From Pseudomonadales bacterium (GTDB lineage: Bacteria; Pseudomonadota; Gammaproteobacteria; Pseudomonadales; Halieaceae), in assembly GCA_024234735.1 (NCBI GenBank), contig JACKNV010000003.1, positions 248,001 to 312,000 on the forward strand: DNA of 64,000 bases. The letters are read 5' to 3'. Made by a program: the position numbers and the translations under genes. This document shows positions 53,762 through 62,518 of the stretch, piece by piece; within the stretch, counting starts at the first letter, position 1; each line of letters begins with the position of its first letter. Below the pieces are notes generated by a model, which ran no database searches, had not been told where the DNA came from, and saw only the letters and a list, made by a program, of their open reading frames with translations.

Positions 53762-55204
53762 TCAGTCGAAAATATCCAGAACTTTGCCATCTAGACCCGA
53801 CGGCACTGAAATACCAGCCGCGTGCAGTATCGTTGGCATAAAATCCAGAATGCTAGCGTCGAAAATTTTTTTGCCAGCAGATATTCCGGGTCCTGTGAGT
53901 ATCATTAACGCTTGAGCATCATGCATTGCGGAGCGCTGGCTGCCCAGGGGTTTTGCGATATATGAGATCGGGAATTCTCGGTCATTATAGGTAAGAGTAA
54001 GATTGTCTATACCGTTCTTTGCGTAAAATTCGTTATCGCTATGCAAATTGAATTTGGCAATAACCTCATCATCCTGATGTAGGTGAACTTGAAACAATGG
54101 GAGTAGTGTATCTTTTACCAGAATGCGGCCCAGTTTCGCGGCCAGGTTACTTTGTGTGTCGCGGTTTGGCTGAAACCTAAAAGCAATCCACCGGGCCACG
54201 GGACACGCAATAATTGTTGAGCTTAGTCCGACGATTTCAAGTACCTTGTCGCCTTGGATAATGTATCGAGATTTTCCGATTTCCGCTGAGATCGGTTCTG
54301 CGGACATGCCGTGTTCTGAAACAATGGCTATGATTGATTTGCCTGGTGCGGCTGCGACTACGCGTCCTACTATTCTATCGACATGTTCATATGCTTTATC
54401 TATGGCATCGTGAAAATGTATTACGCTTTCTTCATCAGTATTGGGGAACAGATCTGGGTCACGATAACGCCAATAGCGATGGGAAATAAGATCGACGAGA
54501 AACGTCGTGAATGCTGAAAAGTCTGTTTGGTATTGCTTAACCAAGGATAGAAAGATATCTGAGTTCAGTTCAAGCTTGGCATGTCGTAGTAAAATCGCAC
54601 GTTTTTCGACGTCGCCTGTCACTATTGCTCTAGCGGCTGTGGTGGCTATTCGCATTGCACTACTGGGACGTAATCCAGTCTTGAGCAACGACTTCACTAT
54701 TTTTAATCGATTCTGTTTGGTCGATCCCTGGCTCTGGTTCCCGCTATTCCTCTCGGCCGACTGTCCCTCGCGATCTAGCATCTTGATGAATGAAAGTTCA
54801 CTTGGCCATGTCTGTGAATCTCTGGCTAAGTGCGAAGGGACCATAAAACCATCGATGGGTTTTGGCGGCCAGGTAATTGGCCAGCCAAACAGGCCGACCT
54901 TCGCTCCTTGTTCCTGAAAAACGTCCCATATCATATTTGCCTTGATGTCCCGGGCATCATCGAAGAATCGCGTTACACCATGTCTTTCAGGCCGCAATCC
55001 ACTGGCGATAGTGGGCCAAGCTGTTTGTGGGCGAAAGTGTTTGTCTCCTTTAACTCTAATTGATTCGACAGTACCTGACGCCCCATTGCATATTAACCTT
55101 TCAATGTTCGGAATCCGGCCGCTAGCGATAAGTGGTTCTATAACGCTCCAGCTTCCGCCCGAAATTCCGATGATGTAAACCGGCCATTTAAATTGACTCG
55201 CCAT
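53762..55204 (-). CDS. alkaline phosphatase-superfamily (nucleotide pyrophosphatase/phosphodiesterase-like) protein
   Basis: A 480-residue protein of the type I phosphodiesterase fold: VYIIGISGGSWSVIEPLIASGRIPNIERLICNGASG at the N-terminus, TAWPTIASGLRPERHGV with the Thr/Ser nucleophile region, HRYWRYRDPDLF, and IIAIVSEHGMSAEP. The expected first metal Asp (usually GLDG) is replaced: here the motif is GISGG, and the later DHG is EHG. No signal peptide is evident. Base composition is clearly lower in GC than genes to the left, and a sulfotransferase-like gene lies nearby, which points to acquisition. It may act on glycans or be inactive. Confidence 0.8.
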   Translation of the reverse strand: MASQFKWPVYIIGISGGSWSVIEPLIASGRIPNIERLICNGASGTVESIRVKGDKHFRPQTAWPTIASGLRPERHGVTRFFDDARDIKANMIWDVFQEQGAKVGLFGWPITWPPKPIDGFMVPSHLARDSQTWPSELSFIKMLDREGQSAERNSGNQSQGSTKQNRLKIVKSLLKTGLRPSSAMRIATTAARAIVTGDVEKRAILLRHAKLELNSDIFLSLVKQYQTDFSAFTTFLVDLISHRYWRYRDPDLFPNTDEESVIHFHDAIDKAYEHVDRIVGRVVAAAPGKSIIAIVSEHGMSAEPISAEIGKSRYIIQGDKVLEIVGLSSTIIACPVARWIAFRFQPNRDTQSNLAAKLGRILVKDTLLPLFQVHLHQDDEVIAKFNLHSDNEFYAKNGIDNLTLTYNDREFPISYIAKPLGSQRSAMHDAQALMILTGPGISAGKKIFDASILDFMPTILHAAGISVPSGLDGKVLDIFD

Positions 55205-55875
55205 TATGTCCCGTTTCTTTGCCAGATACTGAGATAGAATCTACTAGATAATATGGATTGTAGTTAACCAATTTCAAGCTGACGTTAGAAGTCTACCTGG
55301 TCGAAAAGTTAATTGTGCAAGTGTTCTTTCTCGAATGGCAACCTCTAAAAAGATTGGTTGACCTGTTGTGAGTACGAGTGGAATGGTTTTTGGCTATCTA
55401 TAACGCTAGACCGAATATTTCCCATAGAACGTAGTCCATGCTTGTCAGAGTGGAAGTAAGCGCATAATGAAAACATCATATATATCTTGATAAGCTCGGC
55501 TACTAGCGAAGACCGAAGCACTATTGAGTAAATCTAAATGAGGTGTGGCTTATAAGAGCGATCTTGCCACCAATGTGGCCTGGAAAATGGTAGTGAGAAG
55601 GTATTCTAGTCCAAAAAACTGTCAAAAGTAGGGGTGTGTGCTTGGTTCGCGAGTTGATTTGCTGAAATGGATCCGGAGCCCTTGGGCTGTGGGCATGTGC
55701 CCTGATCGGGCGTAAATCGTGACGGTTTAATTGTTTGATTTGCGGGGTTGTCACTATGGAAAAAATCAAGGCAAAATCAAGGGTGCCCCAATCTCTGGCG
55801 CGCTCCAGTCTTGAGGGGTGGGAATGATAAAATACTGTTCGGGGCACCGGTGCCCGGATAAACAGGGAGGTAAGA
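55205..55875. other. AT-rich intergenic region before the sulfotransferase gene
   Basis: About 670 bp without a convincing gene. The long minus-strand frame (55521-56075) overlaps the sulfotransferase gene antisense and is His/Pro-rich, so I reject it. At 55842-55855 is a perfect 14-bp palindrome, GGGCACCGGTGCCC, just upstream of the GGGAGG ribosome binding site at 55864; it may bind a regulator. No other structure is clear. Confidence 0.5.
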
Positions 55876-56568
55876 GTGCCGGAGAAGCGAAGAATATTGA
55901 TAACGGGATGCGGCAGGAGCGGAACTCGATATATTGTTGCTCTCCTGGCGAAGCATGGATTAGACGTGAGGCACGAAAAAATCGGGGCAGATGGTGTGGT
56001 TTCGTGGTGCATGACGGTCGAGTCTAACGAAGCACCATGGGGTTCATCCAGGTGCGGATATGAATTTGAGCACATCTTTCATCAAGTGAGACATCCACTA
56101 AAGACTATTCCTTCCATTACTACCTTCAAGGAAACCTCCTGGCGCTATATCGAGCAGTGGTGCCATTGCTCCCCTTCTGATCCGCTGATGCTTAAAGCCG
56201 CAAAATATTGGTTGCATTGGAATGAGCGAGCGGAGGAGATCGCAGATTGGCGATACAGAATAGAGGATTTCCATGATGTATATCCCGAATTCTGTGAGCG
56301 AATCGGAATCAAACCAGACCAGTCTATACTTAATTCCTATGCAAAAAATATAAATACGCGCGATTACGGGAAGCTGCTACACATTTATGATGAGCTTTGT
56401 ATGAAGATGGGAATTTATCCAAAAAAATGTGTTCGTCAGTTTTTGTCTGGCCGAAAGGCGATGAGGCAGAGCACCCCGGAGTTTACATGGGATCAACTGC
56501 GCGACGTTGATCCTTTGATCTGTGATCGCATACACATGAAAACTGATGAATACGGCTACTGCTTCTAA
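55876..56568 (+). CDS. sulfotransferase-family protein
   Basis: A 230-residue protein with the PAPS-binding loop GCGRSGTRYI at 11-20 and the second motif HQVRHPLKTIPS (Arg72, Ser80) that binds the 3'-phosphate. The rest (YRIEDFHDVYPEFCERIG) resembles carbohydrate or lipid sulfotransferases. GTG 55876 follows GGGAGG at 6 nt. The gene is AT-richer than the chromosomal average in this window and faces away from the phosphodiesterase-like gene, so both may come from a mobile glycan-modification cluster. Confidence 0.83.
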   Translation: MPEKRRILITGCGRSGTRYIVALLAKHGLDVRHEKIGADGVVSWCMTVESNEAPWGSSRCGYEFEHIFHQVRHPLKTIPSITTFKETSWRYIEQWCHCSPSDPLMLKAAKYWLHWNERAEEIADWRYRIEDFHDVYPEFCERIGIKPDQSILNSYAKNINTRDYGKLLHIYDELCMKMGIYPKKCVRQFLSGRKAMRQSTPEFTWDQLRDVDPLICDRIHMKTDEYGYCF

Positions 56569-57050
56569 ATGCAGAAATAGATAATGGGAAGGAGGTTGTC
56601 GCCAAGCTAAGTCCCGAAAAATGATTGAATTGGCGGACGAATACATACACGACACCGATTACTCCACCCATATATGATCAGTTATTCCGTCACGCGTTTT
56701 TTACCGATTAAATCTGAGTTATCGTGGAACTGAAGATCTGCTGGGTGAACTGGGTATCACGTGGGCCGAGCAGCTATCAGGTTGTGCTGCATAATGTTCG
56801 GATCGCTTTATGCCCGTCAGTTGAGACGAAAGCCTCCAGGTAATGGTGTAATCGTCCTCAGCGATTAGGTTTTCGTAATAATCTATGGTAAGTAGTATTA
56901 CCTGTGGCGAGCCGTCGATCAGGCCGGGAAGGTGGTAGGTGTGTATCTCTAGTCGAAGTGCGACAGCGCAGCCAATGCATGTGCCGCAAGGCCTTGGTGA
57001 TGGTGACCTGTCGCCATGTTCGTCGATTGCACAGGGCTGGCTCCCAGCGA
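56569..57050. other. intergenic region with possible decayed coding sequence
   Basis: About 480 bp between the sulfotransferase and thioesterase genes. A minus-strand frame (56719-57114) contains IDGSPQVILLTIDYYENLIAEDDYTITW, which I do not recognise. A plus-strand piece at about 56735 reads EDLLGELGIT and recalls the VOC gene at 58421, but it is too short to call. No hairpin stands out. Confidence 0.35.
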
Positions 57051-57494
57051 TTATCTGCCAAGCTCGGCCAGTCTGACCCTGTCGAGGAACGTTGCAGGCA
57101 CGGGAATCACGCATTTCTTCTGGTAGTCAAAAAACAGAAGCGTGGTGACCGCGCGTGCCATCTCACAGTTTCTGCTAAGGTTGCTGATGCGGTAAACAAG
57201 TTCGAAGCTTTTCTCCGCCAGGTTGTCCACCGCCAGTTCAACGGAAAGCTCGTCACCGTATTTCGCTTCGGCAAGATACTGCACCTCCGAATACGCCATG
57301 ATCAGTCCTGCATCCTCGAAAGCGGTCGCATCCTGGTAGCCCAGGTGATTGATAAACCGCAGCTGGGTTTCCATGGCGATGGGCAGCACCCGATCGGCGC
57401 CAAGATGGTTGGCTGAGTTCACATCGGAATACAGAACCCGGTATTCGCTGGAAAAAATAAACTGCGCGGGCAGGGTTATCGTCTTGCGGGTCAT
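57051..57494 (-). CDS. hotdog-fold acyl-CoA thioesterase
   Basis: A 147-residue protein of the 4HBT type. SSEYRVLYSDVNSANHLG carries the catalytic-type Asp-x-Asn near the start, and SEVQYLAEAKYGDELSVELAV and VTTLLFFDYQKK form the hotdog sheet. It should hydrolyse acyl-CoA thioesters in the cytoplasm. The glutaredoxin gene lies 25 bp upstream on the same strand, so they may be co-transcribed. A broken copy of its middle lies at 53250-53467. Confidence 0.88.
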   Translation of the reverse strand: MTRKTITLPAQFIFSSEYRVLYSDVNSANHLGADRVLPIAMETQLRFINHLGYQDATAFEDAGLIMAYSEVQYLAEAKYGDELSVELAVDNLAEKSFELVYRISNLSRNCEMARAVTTLLFFDYQKKCVIPVPATFLDRVRLAELGR

Positions 57495-57519
57495 CAGAAC
57501 CTACTTAGGGGAGATCGTT

Positions 57520-57897
57520 TCAGGATTGGGCGGGAGCAGGGAAGCGCGCGGCCAGGTAGTTGATAATATCGTTCGACTCATACATCCACTGAGCGCCATG
57601 TTCGTCTCCCCCAATCCGCAGGCAGGGCACCTTCAAATGTCCGCCACCGGCCAGCAACTCTTCCCGTGCCGTATCCGAACGCTTCACGTCCCGGGTCTCG
57701 ATGTTCAGTGCATGCCGTTTCATCGCCCGGCGCACCTTGACGCAGAACGGGCACGCTTCGTATTGGTACAGCACCAGGCTGGCCGTTTGTGCATCGATGG
57801 TTGCCTGCGCGTCTGGATCTCGCCGGGTGCTCCTGGGGGCAAACAGCCAGTTGAAAAACAGAATCAGTCGGCCAAGGATGAAGCGAATAAGTGCCAT
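57520..57897 (-). CDS. membrane-anchored glutaredoxin-like protein
   Basis: A 125-residue protein. An N-terminal hydrophobic segment (IRFILGRLILFFNWLFAP) is followed by a glutaredoxin domain with the redox motif CPFC at 49-52 (YQYEACPFCVKVRRAM), the cis-Pro stretch LKVPCLRI and ESNDIINYL. It likely reduces disulfides or glutathione adducts near the inner membrane. ATG 57897 begins the hydrophobic segment; the longer frame to 57999 reaches into the repeat element and is not supported. Confidence 0.87.
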   Translation of the reverse strand: MALIRFILGRLILFFNWLFAPRSTRRDPDAQATIDAQTASLVLYQYEACPFCVKVRRAMKRHALNIETRDVKRSDTAREELLAGGGHLKVPCLRIGGDEHGAQWMYESNDIINYLAARFPAPAQS

Positions 57898-57986
57898 GGT
57901 GTGTCCTGCGAGTTGCGATGATTGACCTTCCGCCCCTTGTCTATGAGTTGTCACCCATCCCCACGGAATAATCGGATGGTGTAAAT

Positions 57987-58270
57987 AGCCATAACTCATT
58001 GAATTTTATGAAAAATGGCGGGGCCGGGAGGGCTCAACGGGGCCGCCCAGGCCTTCGACCTGCCGATTGTGAGGAGAGGTGAGGGCCGAACCGGGTCAGT
58101 AAGCGGGAGAAATGTAACGGATTTTTCGAGCAGTGTCACCGGGGGTAACCGAAATCGAGCGTATGCCGAACGCGGGTGAGGCCTGTTTCGGAACCTTAGG
58201 GAGGTAACTGGAAGAAATGTAACGAGTTTCTGCAACCGAACTCCGAACCGGGGCCGAACCCTACGAATGC
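57987..58270. repeat. dispersed ~290-bp non-coding repeat, copy A
   Basis: From AGCCATAACTCA to GGGCCGAACCCTACGAATGC this segment aligns end to end with 60698-60991 in the same orientation. Shared blocks include GCCGCCCAGGCCTTCG, GCGTATGCCGAAC and GGGCCGAACC. Copy A has its own direct repeat, AGAAATGTAACG, at 58108-58119 and 58213-58224. No frame is conserved between copies, and the ends show no terminal inverted repeat, so it looks like a non-coding repeat or structured RNA element rather than an insertion sequence. Confidence 0.75.
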
Positions 58271-58420
58271 CGTTTACACCGTCGTCTGAGACAAATCCGA
58301 TTGGTTAGTACCGGCAGCCAGGATTTCTCAATTCGCCCAGAAGTGGGTGCCGAGCCAAGTAGATAAATACCCGAACTTGGCGTCTAATACTCTCTGCCAG
58401 CTCTTAAGAGGGTCCATCTA

Positions 58421-58801
58421 ATGATTGGATATGTAGTGCTCGGAACTAACGATCTGCCGCGAGCGGCAGGTTTCTATGATGCCCTGCTCGGTGAGCTTGG
58501 AATTACACGACAGATGGATTTTGGGGGGCGGGGCTATGCATGGGGCGCAGACATGAATGCCGTAATGCTGTGCGTCATGACACCTTTCAATGAGCAACCG
58601 GCCACAGTGGGAAATGGCACAATGACTGCTATCGGCGTGGACTCGAAGGAAGACGTAGACCGGATTCACGCCAAGGCTCTGGAGTTAGGCGGCGTGGATG
58701 AAGGCGCACCGGGTTCGCGTGCAGTGGGCGGCGACGGGTTTTACGCGGCTTACTTCCGCGACCTGGACGGCCACAAACTCGACGTATTTACCTACGTGTA
58801 A
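58421..58801 (+). CDS. VOC-family (glyoxalase/dioxygenase fold) protein
   Basis: A 126-residue vicinal-oxygen-chelate protein: IGYVVLGTNDLPRAAGFYDALLGELG at the start, AIGVDSKEDVDRIHAKALELGG in the middle and YFRDLDGHKLDVFTY at the C-terminus, which are the two beta-alpha-beta-beta-beta halves. Possible metal ligands are a His and Glu/Asp residues, though the first-strand His is replaced (VVLGT). Bacterial members of this subgroup are mostly of unknown substrate. It lies between the two repeat copies. Confidence 0.87.
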   Translation: MIGYVVLGTNDLPRAAGFYDALLGELGITRQMDFGGRGYAWGADMNAVMLCVMTPFNEQPATVGNGTMTAIGVDSKEDVDRIHAKALELGGVDEGAPGSRAVGGDGFYAAYFRDLDGHKLDVFTYV

Positions 58802-58996
58802 GGACTGCCCGGTGAGTCCGCCGGCGTTAAAAGGCGATCAAGGGCGGTGTCGCCGAGTTTCTTCTATGCCGATAGTAGGTATGCCCGAACCTGACACACT
58901 CGACGTCAATGCAAGCACCGCAATGCATTGTGGCCCGTGACCTGGCGCCGGGTCAGTCGAGTGCGACGGGTTGATCTGAGCAAAATGTATCTGGCT

Positions 58997-59213
58997 TTAC
59001 CGAAGGTCCGCTATCTCGAAAAACGCGGTCGTAGTTGATTCCAGCCGCGCGAAGGCCGCTTCCACCTCAAGCCGGTCTTTGGACAGTTCCTTCCAATCCG
59101 ACCCACATACGTTCAGAAACTTGTTATGGCGGGAACAGGTGGCATAATTTATTCTGCGTTCGATCAGGTTATTACAGCTATCGGTATTAAACGCTGTAAT
59201 CCGTGCCTACCTG
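58997..59213 (-). other. possible C-terminal remnant of an unknown gene
   Basis: A minus-strand frame of about 70 residues ends at TAA 58997-58999 and reads INYATCSRHNKFLNVC, then DRLEVEAAFARLEST. It has no start codon with a binding site and is bounded upstream by a stop. The composition looks protein-like, but I recognise no family. The rest of this 440-bp gap after the VOC gene holds nothing I can identify. Confidence 0.25.
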
Positions 59214-59241
59214 CCAAGTAGCGGAAAACGGGAATCGTATA

Positions 59242-60432
59242 ATGATGCCAACTGCCTTTGACTATATCGTCGTCGGATTGGGCGCTACCGGGTCAGCATC
59301 GCTTTATCAGTTGGCTCGCCGCCGGGCGAAAGTGCTTGGCATCGACATGTTTCATCCCCCACATGAAAATGGCTCTTCGCACGGTGAAAGCCGAATAACG
59401 CGGGTATCCCTCGGCGAAGGTGGTCACTACGTGCCGCTGGTGCGTCGCTCTCACGAAATTTGGCGCGAACTTGAAGCCGCCACGGGTGAAAATCTTTTGT
59501 TCCAGTGCGGTGGTCTCATCTTCGGCTCGACCCGGTCTACCAACGCAGCGCATGGTATAGAGGATTTTCTTCAATCGACGATCGATGTGGCGCGCACACA
59601 CGCTGTAGGTCATGAAATACTCGACGCGGCAGAACTAGGGCGTAGATTTCCCCAGTTCAAATTCGACACCGACGATCTCGGGTACTTTGAGCCAGAAGCA
59701 GGCTTCCTAAAACCCGAAGGATGCTTGCGTGCGCAGTTGTCTGAGGCGCAGCGGATGGGTGCAACAATCAGCACAGGAACCGGTGAAAGCGTGCCATCAA
59801 CACTCAGGCGGGTTCGACTGGAGCTGACCGGGGTGACTACGAAGCCAACAGCAAGTCTTGTTTGCAGCGGGACCATGGGTCTCCGAACTGGTCCCCAGCT
59901 CTCCCCTTACGCGCGTGCTTATCGGCAGGTGCTCTACTGGTTTGAGCAGGAGGGTAATGCAGCAACCTTCAGCCCGGATAACATGCCGGTCTATATCCGC
60001 CTTGCCTGACGCAGAGGGCATGAAATGTTTTATGGATTCCCGTTGATCGGATCGCAAAGCAGTGGCCTCAAAATCGCCGGCGAGCAATTTGATCTGGCGT
60101 GCAACCCCGAGAACTGGATCGAAAGGTATCCGGTACTGAAATAGCCGCCATGTTTGCGAAAGCGGCCCAAAATTATAGAGACTACGAAACCAGTGCCTTC
60201 GCGCAGTTACCTGCCGCAGTACACTGTCACGCCAGATTACCAATTTCTGGTTGATCGATTGCCCGGTTCTGATAGCGTCCGGAAATTGCTTCTCCTTGCT
60301 CTGGGCATGGTTTCAAGCACTTCTGCTGCAGTTGGCGAAGCTGTGGCCGAACTCATGATGTCGGGCGTCACGATTATGATATGGGCCAATTTGGCTGGCG
60401 TTTTCCACACTGAAATCGGGAACTGGCAGCAG
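59242..60432 (+). pseudogene. frameshifted N-methyl-amino-acid/sarcosine oxidase-like flavoprotein gene
   Basis: The first ~190 residues match the SolA/monomeric sarcosine oxidase family: YIVVGLGATGSASLYQLA (FAD loop), PPHENGSSHGESRITR and GHYVPLVRRSHEIWREL. After about 59800 the family sequence continues only in other frames: AGPWVSELV at 59863, FYGFPLIGSQSSGLKIA near 60024, TVTPDYQFLVDRLPG near 60226, then AAVGEAVAELM near 60330. At least three frameshifts separate these pieces. The enzyme oxidises N-methyl amino acids in intact relatives; here it is inactive. Confidence 0.82.
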
Positions 60433-60697
60433 GATGTGGTTTAGTTCCGATCCAGAGGTCCGACAATAGACGAACACGGCCATTCCACATGCACTCAGCC
60501 ACCTCCCTCGAAACGTCCGCTTTTTTCGTATTTGGAGGACAGAACTGGCCTGTCCTATTGAAAATGCCACAAAAACATTCCGGGCGAGTAGGTAACACAT
60601 GGGGAGTCAGGACCGGCCCAGATCTGGCCAAGGTTCCATCCCGACCGATCGTCCGGCAAATGCAGCCCAAAACCCCACACAGTCGGACGGTCTAAGC

Positions 60698-60991
60698 AGC
60701 TATAACTCACAGCAGAATTTATGAAAAAGCGTGGGCCCAGAAGGACTTGACACCTGGCCGCCCAGGCCTTCGGCCTGCCGACGCCGTTGAGGAGATGAGT
60801 GAAGTGGGCCAAAGCCGGTGAGTAACTACATGAAAAATAAAGGTTTATCTCAGGCCGGGCAGGGCCGCGACAACCGAAACCGGGCGTATGCCGAACTTGG
60901 CAGGCGGCGGTTTTGGAACCCTGGGGTGGTAAGTCGAAGATTTGTAAAGCTTCGAAACCGAACTCCAACCAGGGCCGAACCACTGAGATGC
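60698..60991. repeat. dispersed ~290-bp non-coding repeat, copy B
   Basis: This is the second copy of the element at 57987-58270, in direct orientation, 2.7 kb to the right. It shares ATAACTCA at the left end, GGCCGCCCAGGCCTTCGGCC in the first third (a palindromic core, GGCCTTCGGCC), GCGTATGCCGAAC and AACTCC...GGGCCGAACC at the right end. The AGAAATGTAACG pair of copy A is degraded here. The surrounding 60433-61030 region has no supported gene. Confidence 0.75.
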
Positions 60992-61029
60992 GCTCTGGAA
61001 CTTAAGCTTCACCGATGTCGTATATGCTA

Positions 61030-61475
61030 TCATCCATGCCCGTCAGAAACCGGTTGTTATTGATACCAGTGTCATGGATCAGCGCATTGATTGGAAGGCG
61101 AGGCGCGAGTCGTGGAGTAATAAGCGCTGCCTCACGGGCAAAAACTGCAGCCTCTGATCAGTAATTCGCTTTTCAGGAATATGAGGATGTCAGGCTCCCC
61201 GCCGGCAAGTTCGAGAGATATGCCCGCTTCGTGCAGATGGAAATTCGAGATCTGCTGAGCGCCTAGAACAGCGTATGCACTTAGGTGCCTATATGCCATT
61301 TGTGGCGTCCCAATTTAACGGACGATAGCGACAACACCTGATCAGCGCCCTGGCTCTTGCAGGGAACAGCCGGACGATTGTGACCAACAATGTCAAAGAT
61401 CTGCGGGCAGCAGAATTAAAGTTCGACGAGCTGCGAATAAAGTTAAAGCCGCGGCAATTGTTGAGTTGTGATTGA
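61030..61475 (+). pseudogene. PIN-domain toxin gene remnant (toxin-antitoxin)
   Basis: Pieces of a PIN-family toxin are spread over different frames: KPVVIDTSV near 61041 (first catalytic Asp), LQPLISN-like and FQEYEDVR near 61155-61180, then PNLTDDSDN followed after a one-base slip by HLISALALAGNSRTIVTNNVKDLRAAELKFDELRI. The stop is at 61473-61475. In intact relatives this is a VapC-like RNase. The frame breaks and an internal stop mean it is dead. The antitoxin remnant starts one base later. Confidence 0.72.
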
Positions 61476-61476
61476 G

Positions 61477-61711
61477 ATGGGCGTACACTGACAGTCCGCG
61501 ATTGCCAGATGACAAACATGATCGTTTTGCGCTGAGTCGATGGCTGCGCATCGAAAAGTGAGTGTCAACAAGCTGATGGAAGAGCTGTCCACTCAGGCGC
61601 TGGCAGAGTTCGATAGCGGTGGTTCGGTTTCGAGCATTGGCGTCCGTGGGCGCCACCTGAAAGGGCCTGGATCTACTGGATAAGCTGGACCGCCATTTCA
61701 AGAGTTTATAG
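61477..61711 (+). pseudogene. ribbon-helix-helix-type antitoxin remnant
   Basis: Read across frames, this gives TLTVR, LPDDKHDR, VSVNKLMEELSTQALAEFD and RFRALASVGAT, then KGLDLLDKLDRHFKSL and a stop at 61709-61711. This is the pattern of CopG/HicB-type antitoxins that follow PIN toxins of this class. Several indels and one stop interrupt it. Together with the upstream toxin remnant it marks a former toxin-antitoxin module. Confidence 0.7.
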
Positions 61712-61753
61712 AGTATCGCCAAATTAACCGGCAGAAATTGCTAGAATCGCCGG

Positions 61754-62370
61754 ATGAATACCTATAAACGGAAATTCACCGATTTCCTCCAGATCTCATT
61801 TCATCAGGCCGTCTGGCTACTGATCATCTCAGATTCAACCTTAAAACGGATCGTCGATATCAAAGATCTGCTCGCTGAACGAGGATCACTGTCAGCCTGT
61901 GATCGGAATATTCGCGACAGTATAAAAATTCGGGCTGTTTCTAATATGCGTGGCGATTTAGCGGAAGCACCAAGGCTCCGATACTTACCTTCCATTGGGG
62001 TGCGAAGCGACCTTCGTGAAGATTAACGGCAAGCAGCATTACCTGGCAAAGCAGGAATGTTGATCAGGATGGCGAAGTGGTAGATGTTTATCTGCAGGCC
62101 AGGCGGGACGGGCGCTCGGCAAGCGCCCAAGCGTCTGTTACGAAATCATGGCGGAGAGCTCAGGCCGATCGTACCGGATAAGCTCGAAGTTATCCAGTCA
62201 CGCATTCGGAGAAAAATCCTGGCGGCAATCCATGCGACCTTGCTCGGCTACTCCTTGCCATCGATGTGAGTTCACATGCCAAATGACGACCAAGCATCAG
62301 CAACAGATCATACTCAGCAGCGCGTGCCTGCTCATCCCAACATAATGAAGCGAGCAGAGGAGTCTCGTTG
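61754..62370 (+). pseudogene. IS6-family transposase remnant
   Basis: Fragments in different frames match DDE transposases of the IS6 group: KRKFTDFLQISFHQAVWLL and DIKDLLAERG near the N-terminus, VKINGKQHYLA near 62008, DQDGEVVDVYLQARRDG near 62054, and KRLLRNHGGELRPIVPDKLE near 62118. The middle and C-terminus are poorly preserved and the right limit is uncertain. No matching terminal inverted repeats are obvious. It is an old, inactive insertion. Confidence 0.7.
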
Positions 62371-62518
62371 TGCCCTGGTCGAGACATATCGACAAGAACA
62401 ACCACTTCGCTTTCAAGCACCGGCCCTTAAATCCCCAATGGTATGACGGCTCATACGCCATCATGGTATGAATCTCAACTCATGTCCAGGACCGGTCCCG
62501 CTCGTTTTAAAGCCTGAT

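Noticed and set aside
55521..56075. Minus-strand 184-codon frame overlapping the sulfotransferase start
   Set aside because: It overlaps the PAPS loop of the real gene, is His/Pro/Arg-rich, and has no ribosome binding site.
56735..56765. Short plus-strand match (EDLLGELGIT) to the VOC gene at 58421
   Set aside because: Only about nine residues agree and the flanks do not, so chance is likely.
57996..58235. Minus-strand 79-codon frame inside repeat copy A
   Set aside because: The frame is not kept in copy B, where indels break it, so the repeat is not selected for this protein.
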